64,000 nucleotides of DNA from Syncephalastrum monosporum B8922 (taxonomy: Eukaryota > Mucoromycota > Mucoromycetes > Mucorales > Syncephalastraceae). This document shows, in pieces, positions 1 to 13,100 of this stretch. The translations under genes were made by a program, and so were the position numbers. How positions within the stretch are numbered: position 1 is the first letter of the stretch; each line of letters begins with the position of its first letter. Below the pieces are notes generated by a model, which was not told where the DNA came from, ran no database searches, and saw only the letters and a program-made list of their open reading frames with translations. The stretch is from the NCBI GenBank assembly GCA_000697355.1, contig JNEN01001234.1, positions 62,001 through 126,000 on the forward strand. Direction: 5' to 3'.

Positions 1-770
1 GGTATAGCCAATACGTGTCATGAGGTACTTTTGCAGTGTCTTGCTTGAGCTCGTATTTTGGGTATCGCCGTTCACGAACACGTCCGTCTCTCGGTTGCGG
101 ATGGCGCAGTTCAAGATACCGACTCGTTCCTCGACGCTGCACAATAAATAAATAAAAGGGACACCATCAGTACATACTGCGAAAACAAGTAAATTGGTGC
201 ATAGCTTTAGTTTCGCTTACCTCAATAGCTTTTCGCGTAGAGCAAGCTTTGTCTGGGGGTCCGCTTTGTCTAAAACGATTAAGAGATAAGTTTAGCCCAC
301 CCTTAAAAATGGAAAAACTGTCTGATGTGTCAACACCTACTCGGCAGTGCCATTAGGATCTTATCGAGTCCGGTGAGGTATATATCGAGGGCGACCTGAT
401 CGTTGCCTTCCTCATATTCGTCGGCCGCGATGGAAACAAGCTTCAGGCCTTGGGAGATGCTCTTTCGATCCAGGCTGCTGACCTGTTTGGATCCTGATCC
501 GGGAGCTGTCAGAGAGTCGTCCCTGATCTTATCGGCCAGGGCGCTCATCTCGGATGTCCAGGAGATGCTCGGCGAGGGCGTCGGTGGGCTGCAGTCATAG
601 TACGGCGGCGGTGGAACTGAGACAAGGCTGCTGCTGCTCGAATTGTGCTGATACGGGTACGGGTAATACTGCTGTTGCTGCTGTTGCTGCTGCTGCTGTT
701 GCTGCTGCTGTTGCTTTGTCTCGTCGGCGATGAGCTTCTTTTTGTTAGAACGTGAACCAAAGAGTGGCAT
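1..770 (-). CDS. MIT-domain protein with poly-Q tract (3' end outside window)
   Basis: Partial gene read on the minus strand. Proposed exons are 770-341, 269-221 and 136 down to the window edge, joined by introns with GTAGGT and GTAAGC donors and AG acceptors; the frame stays open through all three. The start is the Met at 770 (MPLFGSRSNKKK). An in-frame upstream Met at 884 would add a hydrophobic leader typical of translated 5' UTR. A basic N-terminus is followed by about 17 glutamines and a Ser/Pro-rich linker. From about residue 100 there is a helical stretch (SQGLKLVSIAADEYEEGN...ALDIYLTGLDKIL) continued across the first intron as NKADPQTKLALREKLLS. This is the pattern of an MIT (microtubule interacting and trafficking) helical hairpin, which in known proteins binds ESCRT-III tails. 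The domain call is by pattern only. The remainder of the protein, and so its full identity, lies outside the window. Confidence 0.65.
671..718 (-). repeat. CAG/CAA microsatellite encoding poly-glutamine
   Basis: The plus strand shows interleaved CTG and TTG triplets, read as CAG/CAA on the coding strand, giving about 17 consecutive glutamines near the N-terminus of the MIT-domain protein. The mixed codons suggest an expanded and then diversified tract. Length polymorphism between strains is likely. Confidence 0.85.
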
Positions 771-1223
771 GTCTTCAATCTTGTTGGCAGAGTGGTGTAA
801 AAAAGAAGACACAAAGGACGTCATGGAAAGCAAGACGGAAAGAGGGAAGAAGAAGAAAACGTTGCGAAGGTTGTCAAAGCGCACAAAAATTTGGGTGTTA
901 TTTGATTGTTTGTCCCATGTGATTCTATATCAAATGGCGTGAAATCCCAACAAACAAAACATGGAATAACCCTCATCTGACTCGACCTTTTTTTTCTCCC
1001 TGTAGATAAGCGTGCATTCATACGTATAAACAAAAACATTATCACCCTGGATTCATATCTATCACTCCTTGCTTTCGTAAACATCTCTTTGATATATAGA
1101 CTTGATCCATCATGGTTTATTTTATTATACTTTCGGCTCTTTGTCGCCGGGGAAATTTTCACATGCAAAAAATAGAGGAGAAAAAAAAAGGAAGATGATG
1201 AGTCGATAGATAACGAGCCATTT
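771..1223. other. Spacer between GCN1 3' end and MIT gene promoter
   Basis: AT-rich spacer of about 450 bp. It contains the 3' flank of GCN1 and the upstream region of the MIT-domain gene; both are transcribed leftwards. Short A/T homopolymers and a TATATAGA string near 1095 are visible. No convincing coding exon was found. Confidence 0.5.
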
Positions 1224-4200
1224 TTACTCGTCGTCCGCTTCTAATATAGCAATCGATCCCACTTGCCACACCTCGGCATCCTCTTCTTGGGCTTCCTCGT
1301 CGGGTGCACCGTGCAACAACGAGACGCGCTGCTGCTCCTGGCTAACGAGCTTGCTCAACACACGTCGATGGTAGTCTGAGATTTGTTTTTGCGTCGCACT
1401 GTCCACCGTGCCCAGGTACTTTTCAAAGGTAACGTTGCCCGCATGAAGTTGGAGTGTGAATAGCAGGGCCCGCTCCGCCGTCAGCTTGACCGGGATGTTT
1501 CGATCCCGCACACAGCTCATCATGGGCGGCACCAGTTGGTCGAGATAGGGTTCCAACAGATCGGCGTGCTTCCGAGCCACCGCGCGCAACACCACGAGGG
1601 CCATGCGCTTGCTCTCGCCCACACCTGCGCTAGAGCTCGCAATCACCTTGGCGACCGCAGGCACCAGGCGGTCCAGGATCTCACCGTTCTGATAGTACTC
1701 TGTCAGCATGAATTTGCCTGCGGCCGTCAGCGCCGCCTCGGGCACCTGCGCACGTTCGATAGCGCAGCCCTCGACCACGCGCTCCACGACGGCGTCGACG
1801 GCTTCCAAGTCTTCCAGGAGCGTGGGCGCATCCAACAAAATGGCATTGATGGCCAGGAGGGCGCCATACGCCGGTGCGGTCTCCGCCAGCACGTGCTCTT
1901 GCAAGATAGGTCGTGCGTCATCCACCTGTAAGGCCTTGGAAAGACTGCCAAGCAGACGCGCGGCACTGGCCATCATGCCTGCTTCGGCGCCATCGGCCAG
2001 GCCTTCGGCAATGACAGACATAACACCGCGCTTCGATGTCTCGTTCATGTTGCTGCCTGCCTGGGCAACCACGTTCTGAAGCGCGTCCATCATGGTCTCC
2101 TTGATGCTCGGTTCGCTGGTGCGGATGCCCGACACAAGCTCAGACACAAGCGGGTCGACACGTGTTTGTAGAGTAATCAGAATGCCCAAAGCTGACGCCG
2201 CGCGTGATCGTACAATGCTGCTCGAGGTATCGGACAGCGACTTGATGAATGTGCGCTGCAGCTGGGGCAGGAACGGCTTGAGGTGCATCGACACCTTGGT
2301 GAGAAGTGCACTACAGATAAGTAGCAAGTTAATACCCGAGGACATACATACACATAGAGATAAAGCAATGCGCCTTCATTTTTGTTCTTTTTTTTTTCGT
2401 GTGTGTGTGTGGGTGTATACATACCAGAGCGTATGAAGAATGGCAGCCTTAACTTGAGGAGGATAGCGGTCTCCGACGATACGAATCAAAGGACCAGTAA
2501 TTTGTGTGACAAATGGCTTGAGCGCATCCGCCGAAGTCCGGCTAATCAGATCGCCGACACCCAGTGCGGCTTGTTCACGCGCACCCGAGGACCCGTACAT
2601 GAGGCCTTGCAAAAAGATGGGGAGGACAGGACTGATACCCTTGGGCAGGCAGAAGCCAGCAACGTCCGTGCCGGGAACACCCACACTGCGGACAGAGCGT
2701 CGCACAGGTACGACCAGTTCCTCGTACTCGTCCTTCTTGACCGACTTGGTCACCGCGTTCAGGGCCTGCCAGGCCGACTTGACCACCGCCTCCGTGCGGT
2801 CGCCAAGCAATGAAATCAGCGTGCTGATCCAATCGCCCACGTACTCGGACGCGTCGAGCTTGCTCTCGGCAAAGAATGCAGCCGTGACTTCGCAAGCGAC
2901 GCTGCGCTTCTCGGGGCGTTCGCTGCGTGAGTACTCGAGCAGGGTTACCATCAGCACGTGCAAGCCGTCCTCGTCGTCCACCGATTGAAGTAGAGCCTCG
3001 GTGGTCTGGACAAGCTGCTGCGTCGTCTCGGCATCGTCCGCCTTTTCGATGCGTGACTCGACGAGCGCCGACAGAATCGTTGCCAGACGGCGGTTCAGGG
3101 CCGGGCCGGCCACCGTCACCAACGAGGCAAGCGCACGGGCGTTGAAGGCTGTGATGGGCACAGCAATAAGGGTGGGGATCAGGACAGGGAACACAACGTT
3201 GGCGCGCACCGCCATGATCTCCTTGAGGGCCGACAGGGCATAGACGGACGATTCGCTCGAGGACTGGAGTTGGTTGAGCAGGTCGGGGAGAATCTCGTCG
3301 ATGGCGCGCGAGCCCACATTCTGGTGCAGCGTGTCAAAGGCCTGGGCCGCTGCCTCGCGGACCTCGTCGGAGGAGTCGCACAGCGCCTTGCGGATCGCAG
3401 GGATAATCTGGTCGGCAAAGTCGAGCACCTGCACCTTGCCGGCCGTCGTCATGACTTCGCTGAAGGCAATCGTGACACCCTGGCGGGTGCCTTCCTCGTC
3501 GGACGACAAGCCTTCCTCGAGGGTCGGCAGGATCTCGGCAAGGACACCCTCGCCAAGCTTGTGGACCAATTCGCCGAGCGTGCGAGCCGCCACCGCACGC
3601 TGCTCGTAGCTTGCGCTCGCGAGGTTCTTGATAATCATGTTCATCATGACCGGCAGAATATCCTTGAGCATGCGCGGCGTGTTGGACACGAGCGCCTTCC
3701 AGACCTGCAGCGAAGCCTGGCGGACCAAGCCAGAGGCATCCTGGCGGATAATGTAGAGCGCAGCCAGGATACGGTCGCGGCGAGGCTTGCCAAGCACGTC
3801 GACGAGCTGCTTCTTCTTGGGCGCGTCTCCCATGCCGGTATGGTCCTCGTCCTCTTCGTCGCCACGGAGCTCTTCGACGTTGCCGAGGGCCTGGAACGTG
3901 GCCTTGGGGTTGGCGGTGCCGGTGATGCGGAAGAGCAAGTCGCCGACGAGCTGGACGGAGCTCTGACGAATACGCCAGTTGTCGTCAAACAGACCCTTCT
4001 CGAGCTCGGGCAGGAGCAGATCGACGGCCTTGGTGGCATAGTTGGTCACGATCATGCGACCGGCGCGCAGCGACGCGTCACGCACAAACTCGGACTCGTC
4101 GGCCAGACCCATGAGGATCGGGGGAATAATGCGGCCCAGGTAGGGCTGGAAGCGGCCGCCGAACGTGGCAGGGAGGTAGATCAGGAGCGAGATGAAGCCT

Positions 4201-7200
4201 TCGCGGACGTGCGAGCGCGGGCTGTCGGCGTTGGCAATGATCTCAGGCAACAGCGCATCCATGCGCTCGAGACCGAGGCCGGCAAGCACTTCGGACAGAC
4301 CTTGGGCCGCACCTTGTCGGTCGACGCCACCCGAGTCCGTCTTGAGCATGTCGAGCAGTTCGTTGACCAGCTCCGGGAAGTTGTCCTCGCCGAGCTTCTC
4401 GACCAGGCCACCCAGGGCCTTGGCGGCCGTACCACGCGCCTCGGGTACGGGGTCCACAAGAACTTCGCGAACGCCAGGAAGCAAGATCGGGAGATAGGGG
4501 ATCAGGTCGCGCTGGTCGGTCAGCGAGGCCATGTTACCGACAATCTGGGTCGACTTGGTCTTGATTTCCGTGCCGCGCTCGCGCAGACCACGCTCTAGGA
4601 TGGGCATGACGAGGGCGAGCGAGGGAGGATCGATGTAATGGACAAAAGAGGTCTGCAGCAGGGCGGTCAAGGCCTTCTTGGTCTTGCGGTTCGGATCGCT
4701 CAGCGCATCCAGCAGTTCAGGGACCAGTTGTTGGATTTCGGGGTTGCTAATGACTTCACCAAACAACTGCAGCGAACGGTTCGCAGCAGCTTGCACTTGG
4801 ACGTGCGTGTCGGCCAGGACTTCGGTGATGCGCGGGATAATGTTGGGCAGAGATACTGACAGTTGCTTGGGGGCACAGTAAGCGGTGGCACCGAGCAACT
4901 CGACGGACGCCTTCTTGGTACGCCATTGACGCTCCTCGAGACCCTCCAGGATGGACGGCAGGATCAGCTTGACACAGTGACCGCTGATCTTGCTCATGAT
5001 GACACGTGCGGCATCCGACGCCGCTTCACGGACATCCATGTTGCTGTCGCTGAAGCAGGCGAGCAGGAGGGGCACGATCTGGATAATGTAAGGTTCAAAC
5101 AGACGGCCGAGGGTGGCCGACAGCGTCTCAAAAGCAAACAAGGCGCCCTGGCGGTGCTGGTAAGTACGGCTGGATGCGGCTTCCTTGAGCGAGATCATGA
5201 TGTTGCACTCCTTGAGGGCGGTGATACCACGACCTTTGACAACACCGGCGAGACCATACGCAGCACCACGGCGGTGCGCGTACTTTTCGCCATCCAAAAG
5301 CTTCTTGAGCAGACTATCGGCCATGGCGGGCACTTGTTCCTTCACCATCTTGATGAGAGGCGGCAGGCACTCGGCGACGGCGCTCTGCACCACCTCGGAG
5401 GGTGTATCGAGCGTGTCAATGAGCTTGCCGACGGCCATGCGGACCTTGGGATCGGCTGGGTCAAGGTAGCGCGCGGCACCACCATAGAGAATGACCGCGG
5501 CCTGGCGGATGTAGTCGTGTGTTTCATTGTCAGGCGCCTTCATGTTGAGGTACGACTCGAACGTGGACAGGAGTTCCTGAACGGCCTCGTTACCGTGCGC
5601 CTCGACAATCGCCAGACCGGCTTCGAGCATCTGCTTGCGCACGTTCTCGTCGCGGTCACCCAGCGCCTCTTCCTGAATCAAAAAGCTGCACACGCTCTGG
5701 ACGTGGTCGAGGCCGAGGTGGGGCGCAGCGGCACGGATCACAAGGGCCAGGCCCACACGCGACTCCCAGGGGTCCTTGCGGTTCAGCGTCTCGGGAATGA
5801 CCATGCCGTACTGATCGTATTCCGGCTCGAGGGGACCGGCCTTTTGCTTGTAGGTCTCATATAGAGTGGTCAGGGTATCGCTGATCGTGTCAGGGTAGAG
5901 CTTCATAGCATCTGCCAAGGCGAGACTGGGGGCATTGCGAATGAAGGTCTCCTCCGAGACGGCATACGTGAGCAGTTGATCCTTGTAAGTCTCCTCTACA
6001 TCGAGCGCGTTCTCTTCCCACAGTCGGTTGGCAATCTCGGCGTTCTGTGCATTGTCGTCGTGGCACGCGAGCCAGAGCTCGGGTGAGTAGTCGATGTCGG
6101 TCAAGTCGAGTAGCTCCAGACCCTGAAGAGCAGCGCTGCGCACGATCGACTCGTCCGAGAGAAGGCCCTGACTCAGGGCCTCAATCTCAGGCATCGCGTC
6201 CGCGTCATCATCCATAGACTCGCACAGCGTCACGAGCGACGTCTTGGCGGCCTTGCTTGCCTTGGGATGGGCCTTGATCGTGTGCAAAAGGACGGCCAGC
6301 ATGTCCTTGCGTGGCAGCAGGTCTGACTCACCCTCGGAGCAGTGGAAACCAATGATATCGATGGCCATCAAGACCTGCTCCAGAGCGGCCTCCTCGTCCT
6401 TGACATCTACGCCGCTCTGCATCACAACCTGGTAGAAGAGCGGGAAACAGAAAGCAAAGGTGGCGGGCGAGAGCGGCTGTGACTCGGTCAGGAAACGGAG
6501 ACGGTAGAGCACACGGTTCACCAAGTCACCGAGACGCTCGTCCAGCCAGCGGGCGGGGATGGGTGTGACCTTGCTGGAGCGCAGCGAAGCGATGGCAATG
6601 GCTTCGCGGATGGAGTGCACTGTTTCATCGAGGCAGCGGGCCAGCTGCAGGAGGGTATCGACTACCTGGTCGCCCACCAAAATACCACCGCCCGCCTTGG
6701 CCATGTCCAGAACAACGTCCGACAGCGCGACAAAGTCTTCGTCCAAGGCATACTGACTGCCGTCGGCGACCGCAATAGCCAAGTCGAGGCCAAGACGGAT
6801 CTGGGTTGCGACGGATTGCACATGGGCACGCGTGTCACTCTCTTTCTTGAGCTGTGCATTCACGGCCGCTTGCTCTTCCTTGGTGAGCTTCTTGGCCGGC
6901 ATGCCTTTCTTCTTGGCCAGCTCTGCACGGAGCTCCTCCTCCCACTTCTCGTCCTCGAAGCCTTTGCGGTTGCGGTTTTCGACAATGTTCTTGTTCTTGT
7001 TCAACACTTTTTTTATCGCGTCAGCTGCCGCCATCCTGCATTCGAGTGGTTGCTTTGCGTTTAAACTTACCATCGACAAACAGCTCGCCCTCGGGCATCT
7101 TCCACATGCCATACTCGGTCTCGCCAATGCCGTCCATCGACTTGGGTTCAAGGTACTCGCCCACCATATCGACAAAGACAGGCACAAGCTCAGGGCAAAT

Positions 7201-7297
7201 GAAGACCAAGGTGGATACCGTGCGCATGGCCGCCTTGTAGAACATCTCAGACTAATGCAGTTCACATGGTCAGCCCTGTCGACACGCCTACACTCCC

Positions 7298-7328
<31 letters not shown>

Positions 7329-9905
7329 AAGAAGAAAAAGACTCACCTCGCCGCGGGAAGAGAATGCCTCACGAAGCAGCGTCAGGATGCGCTCTTCGTG
7401 GTCCTTGACAAGAGCACCCGGGTCGACGCCAGCGCGCTGGGCGAGCGTGATCCAGTTTTGTTTATCCGAGGACAAGCCAATGAGCTCGTGGTGAGACAGA
7501 ATGAGGAGCTCCACGAGCTCTTTTTCCTTGATATCGGTTGTCATCTCGGCGTCAAAAGTAGTGATGGCTTTGAGGATACCCGCAATGCGAGAGGCCGCAA
7601 TGTCCGGCTTGTAGCTATCGCTGCTGCGAGCAAGCACGGCGGTAGAATCTTTGGTGTTGTTCTCGAGCTATCGGTTTCAATGTATGAATATCTACCGGAC
7701 GATAGAGCAGAGAATGGGACTTACATCCGACAGCCATTGGGTGAGAGCCTCCTTGAAGAAGCGACAGGCCTTATCCTTGGAAGCGAGGCCGGCGATCTCG
7801 TTGAAGGCAGCGCGACGGACCGAATGCTCAGGATGGCTCGTCAGCGTCCACACCAGGGCCTGAGCGCAGAGCATGCCAGCGCCCGTCTTGTCGAGCGAGC
7901 TTGCGCTCTCTGTGTCAAAAACGCTCGTCAGCGCATGCACCAACCATGTACCTTCCACTGCGGTGGTGGCTTTGGTGTAGATACGATCCCAGAGCAAAAA
8001 GCTAGGCTTGGGCGTGGTGCTCAGCACGACGGACGGATACTTGTGCTTGGTCAAGAGCTCGGTGATGGGTGCGGGGATTTCAGGCCAGTGCTGGATACGG
8101 CCCGAGACGGCGCCGACCAAGATGTAGGCCTCGAGCGGACCATCTTTCCAGACGAGCGGCTTGTCGGCAATCTTATCAAAGGTAGCAAACAAGTTCTGCA
8201 GATGGCTGACGGCGTGCTTGCTCAGGGTCTGGCTCGGCTGCTTGTGTGCCCAGACCGTATCGCCAAAAGCAACGGCCCAGCTCTTGCGGGCCAGGGCCTT
8301 GGCCGTCTTGAGACCTTCGGAGGATGTCTTGACCACCTTGTCCACGACGTCCTTGTGGGCCTCGCAGAACTCGTCATTGTAGATGAGGACTGTCAAGTGA
8401 CGGCCGACACCGTCAACGGCGGCACCCATGGCCTGCTCGTTGGGCTCCTTGGCGACCATGGTAAAGTAGGCCTCGAGGGCTTTCTGGCTGACAGCGGGTT
8501 CGCCCGACTGAGCGAGGGCGGAGAGCGCGTTGAACACAAGGATGCGGTGCTCCCACGAGCTGACCTTGCCGGTGGTGAGTGTCTTTGCAATGGCATCCGT
8601 CACCTTGAGCAGCGCCTCGGGCTGGTGGCAGCGCGAGGCGAGCGTGTTCCAGAAGATGGCTGCGGACGCGCGGACGTTGGCCGAAGTCGAGCGCAGCTGG
8701 TTGAGCAGCGGCTCGAGCCATTTCTCGGCAAAGATGGCAGACGGGTCAAACGAAAGCGCCTTGACCATCTGGCTCAAACCTTGACAATTGAAATGCGAGT
8801 GCGTGTCAGACCCTGTTGACCACCTCCTTCTCATCGTTGATCTTTACCTCGCAACACGACCTCGGGCGAACGGAGCATGAGTTTGTCCAAGGAGGGCAGG
8901 AAATCGCTCTTGAGCGTATTTTCATCTACAAACTCGTGGACAAAGTCGTGGAAGGCGTCCAGAGTCGCGTCGGAGGGCACGGTGCGGGCACCCATGACCT
9001 GCTTCAAGTAGTAATCGACGATGTTTGGTTTGGCTGCTGCGACCATGTCGCGTCCGCCGGGGTGTCGCTTCAGGCGCAGGCTGGTATCGATCACGGTGCC
9101 TAAGCTCACGGCATAACGGGGCGACTGCTGCTTGGAGAGCACATCCAAGAAGGTGGGGATGGCAGGCGCATTGTTGCGGAAGGTGCGTCGTACGTCGGTG
9201 AGCGCGCCCTTGGCGACGGACTTGCGGCCATCGGCCATCAGCGAGTCGAGCAGCAAGGCCTGGGCATTCAGCAGCGGCTCGGGCGACCCGTTGGCCTCGA
9301 TGACACACGACAGCACCAGGTTGACCCAAGTGATCAGGACGAGGCGGTCGGCAGCGGGTGCGATCGATTGGCTACGTCGAAAAAACGGGCACAGTAAGGA
9401 TCCACACCAACAGACGGACACTGCGCGCAACTCTATTATTTTACCCTGTTGCATTGATTTTGCTTATCTTGTCAGACTCCTTGACCAGAGCAGGCACCAT
9501 GAGCTTCTGGAAGGCCTCGGCATTCCACGCATTGAGTTCCTTGAGCACCTCCAAAATGGCGTGCCGCGAGGCTCGGTCATTGTAACGCGTGTAAGTCAAG
9601 AATACGAGATGCAGCAGGGCCGGCAGAGCCTCGACGGGCAGATCTGGCGATGGAAGAGGGGCGAAAGGTCAGTGGCCATGTTTTCGTAGTGCGTTTTGAC
9701 CGGGATCTCGCGAGGACGAGGGAACGAGAACGAAAGACAGGAAAGTAAAAGTACCTTTTCTGCGAAGACGGATCAACAAAGCATGTTGGAGAAAATCGAG
9801 ACGATCGGCAACACCTGCCTTTGTGATGGTGTTGAGGACGCGTGTCTTTATAAAGTCGGGCCACGCGAGCTCTCCAGTTTGCTCGAGCGGTTCACTACTA
9901 CTCAT
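1224..9905 (-). CDS. GCN1: GCN1, ribosome-associated activator of the eIF2-alpha kinase GCN2
   Basis: Gcn1 is a giant HEAT-repeat protein. It sits on stalled or collided ribosomes and passes the uncharged-tRNA signal to the RWD domain of Gcn2, starting general amino-acid control. Eight exons are proposed: 9905-9755, 9643-9445, 9371-8848, 8779-7725, 7667-7347, 7251-7071, 7024-2425 and 2310-1224. They total 8118 nt, or 2705 aa, close to yeast Gcn1 (2672 aa). HEAT repeats run throughout. The eEF3-like block lies at about residues 1370-1660 (for example EKYAHRRGAAYGLAGVVKG and HRQGALFAFETLS). The C-terminal third (SLTDQRDLIPYLPILLPG, DNWRIRQSSVQLVGDLLF) matches the conserved region that contacts Gcn2. 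The start MSSSEPLEQTGEL was chosen because it opens the exon that splices in frame. Introns are short (46-114 nt); the sixth is 46 nt, and its acceptor was fixed by reading frame. The fourth internal boundary region carries a long A-run. The second donor (GGGTAAAA) is the least certain junction. Confidence 0.93.
7298..7326. repeat. Poly-A run of 29 within a GCN1 intron
   Basis: Uninterrupted run of 29 A on the plus strand. In the GCN1 transcript it becomes a poly-U tract inside the intron between exons ending at 7347 and starting at 7251, upstream of the acceptor. It could act as an extended polypyrimidine tract. Its exact length should be treated as assembly-uncertain. Confidence 0.9.
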
Positions 9906-10183
9906 TGACAACCAAACCACGGGCGGGGCAAGCAAGTCAAACTTTTGCAAAGGTGTACTCGGTTTGTCTGTGTTTGAATCCAATCCTCGAAAAGAAATAC
10001 TGTCATATTATTCAAGCCTGCCGCAGCAATCATTCCACTTCCCAAATTGTGCCACTCCCTGCATTCTCTTGTCATCCGCTACACACGGTGACGAAAATAC
10101 ATTGTATACGAGCGTATAACCAGAGCAATCGCTTTTGGTGTCTTATATGCATTAATTATATATTATTGCATTTAGGTCTCTGC

Positions 10184-13100
10184 TCATTTTTTTGAGCTTC
10201 CTCTCGGGGTAGGATCCACCGATGTTTTCTTTGGTCTGCCGCGTGGTCGTTTCGCTTTCTCTTCTGGAGGTGGTTCCACTGCCTTTTTGCCTGAGTCGGG
10301 TTTAATTTCTTTCGACTTTGTAGCTTTCGGCTTTGCAGCAGCAGGTTGCTTAGCAGCCGATCGCGTAGCCATGGCTTTCGTTGTTTTTGCCGCGTTCGTT
10401 TGGGCGCGCGCTTTCTTTGGTAGTTCTTCGGGTACTGAGGATGCCTCGTCCGAGTCCGGGCGATACGATAACGCACCTTTACTACTTTCCTCGTCCTCCC
10501 ACTGGTCTTCGTCATCACTGCCGCCGTCAGATTCATCCTCTTCCGTGATAGTCTCGTAATTGTCGTCGCCGTCGTCCTCCACATATGCAGCGTCACTGTT
10601 GTATTGATAGTCGTCATCCTCGTCGTCCTCGACATATGCGGCGTCGCTATTATATTGATCGTCGTCGTCGTCGTCTTCGTCATCGTCGTCGCTGCCTTCG
10701 CTCTTTGGATCAGGTACGAACGGTGCAGGTTTGGACTTGGACTTGGACTTGGACTTTTGTGAAGGGCCTGCATTTGCTTTTTCGGGCTTCTTTCGCGAAC
10801 TGGATGGTCCCTGCCAGCCTGGTATGTCAGGCATTGGAAATTGTCCCTCGAATTGTTCTGACGCGCGGGTCCAAGCTGCTTCCATATCGTCTGGCAAATC
10901 TGGTACGGGTCCTCGTGACTGGATGTGTTCTTGCCATTGCTTCATTTCTGCATACGACTCTTTTGCTGGTACTAGTACGCTCTCTTTGAGATCTTCATCT
11001 GAGTCTGAGCCTTCTTTCGTCTCATCATCTTCTGAATCGATATCTGGAAACGTCAACACAACAGGCGGCGGCGGTTGATATGGCTCGCGCGCCGGTTCTT
11101 CTGTTGCTGGTGTTGACGTTGAGGCTAAGGCGGAAGCCGACGTTGCCGCTTGAGCTGATGCTGATGATGGTGTTGTCTTGGACTTTCTCGTTGTCGCTTT
11201 TCCTTTCTTTTTGGCGTCTGTCGCAGGAGTAGATGTCCACGGGTCATCAGAGTCACTGAAGCTCGGCGGATCCGCCCATTCCTTGGATGCCTCCACCCAT
11301 TCTGGCTCCAGGAAAAATTCCATATCTTCATCAGATAGGTCGTCACCTCGGCTTGTGTCCGACTCCGAGCACGGTAGCCGCTCTTCATCTGACTCGAAGG
11401 GATCTCGCTTAGTTTCCTCATCCGAGTCTGATAAGGGCGAATAGTTCAGGGGTATAAAGTAGTGGATCTCGTGGTCACTTGTATCGCTCACAGGTAAGTC
11501 TTCTTCGCTGCTGTCTTTGTCCTCTTCAATCGCAGGTTGCTCGGGTGATCTGCGTCGGCCTTCAATAAGAGCCATGCCATTACCGCCGATACGGATACGG
11601 TTACGGAAAGAAAGACCATGCTTTTGACAGAGAGTGTGGATCACGTCATGATCGAAAAATGCTCCCATCATGATATCCTCGTGTGTGCGTGCTTCTTCGA
11701 TCGATGTAATGGCGTAGCCATCGGGACCATTCACTATGAAGGGTCCGTCCGAGTTTGGATCAGCACAAAGCTCGAAAAGACTGTGGGCCTTGATAGGGAG
11801 AGGTGTTGCATCGGCGTTGACGGGAGGAACCAGATCTCTCACCAGATGTTTGTATCCGACCGCATGGAAGAAGTTATTGGCCATGATAACAACAGGAATA
11901 TTGAGGAGTGCGTGCTTCTTGTCGGCTGTTCGTGAGGAGTAGCGTCTTACTCGGTTGCTAAGGAACTTGACTGCATCAAACTCGAGGAAATTGAGTTTAT
12001 CCTTCTTGAGCTCTAACAGGTTGTAGACATCGGATGATTGCACGGCTCCGTAAATGATACGGTCGCGTGCCAATCGGATAATGTAATCCCTGAGCACTAG
12101 GAGTCGTTCTAGTACGGAAGTGCATGAGCGAACTGATTCTATTAAGATCAAATAACAAACCTTCCAATTCCTGTTTCTCCTCGAGTTCTTCCGTAGACTC
12201 CTTCTTCTCTCGCTTTCCATCCTTCGACTCCTCGTCCGTCTCATCTTCATCTCCCTACAGAGTAAAAACGTTTGCCATGGTGAGAGATTGCTGCTTACTG
12301 TAAACGAAAACGGTACCTTTTTCTTCTTGTTCATTGGCTTCACTACTTTTTTATAATATCGGCGCTCCTCTTCGGGAGTCAAATGCAGCCGAAGCATAAG
12401 CATAGTGACATCCTCCGTGACACTTTTACGAAAGTCCCTTCGAAACCATTGAGCATAAAACTTGGCTGCATACTCTCGGACGGCAGTAGCGCACGTACGG
12501 TCAGCAAATGGCAGAGATCGTGGAAGCCGTGGCATATACAACAAATCGGCTAGCTCATACCAAAGAGCGGGCTCCTTCTCCAATTCTTCATGCGGTTTGA
12601 AAAAAATCTGATGATACAGATATTGAAAATATTCAGGCGTCAGGAGTTTTTCATACTCGGGCTCTTCTTCCACAAGTTCAGCAATGTTCTGTGCGATGGA
12701 CCTTAGTTCAACTGTTTCGTAGTCCTTGTCTCGTAGCTGTCGCTCTTCCCGTAGCCAGGTGAGCACTTCCCACTTTTCAGTGTCATAAACCCATCCGTAA
12801 CGAGCATAGAAAAGAATCAGGGCTTCCACAGAAACAGCGATATGCTTCAGCTCCTCTAGTATTGCCTCTTGAGCGTCTTGCAGAATTTGGATAAATTCAT
12901 CCCTTCCCGGCAAATCTTTTCGCACGAGCGTATCGAGGGTGACAGGAATGGTTGCGGTGGTGCCTACTTCGGAAGGGGTTGCGTGCAAGTGTGTCTTTTC
13001 AATTGATGCTGTGGATGTGCTTGGAGTGACTGCGACAGGCTCCTCTAGCTGCTTATAAATGCTGTCAAAGTCGGATTCAATGAATTGCTTCCAGGTGTCA

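Noticed and set aside
3270..4598. 442-codon open frame on the plus strand inside GCN1
   Set aside because: It is a shadow frame opposite the GC-rich, codon-biased GCN1 exon, with no recognisable domain; GCN1 accounts for the sequence.
7266..8819. 517-codon plus-strand frame beginning with a poly-Lys stretch
   Set aside because: It starts in the intronic A-run of GCN1 and continues antisense to a GCN1 exon; its composition is that of a shadow frame.
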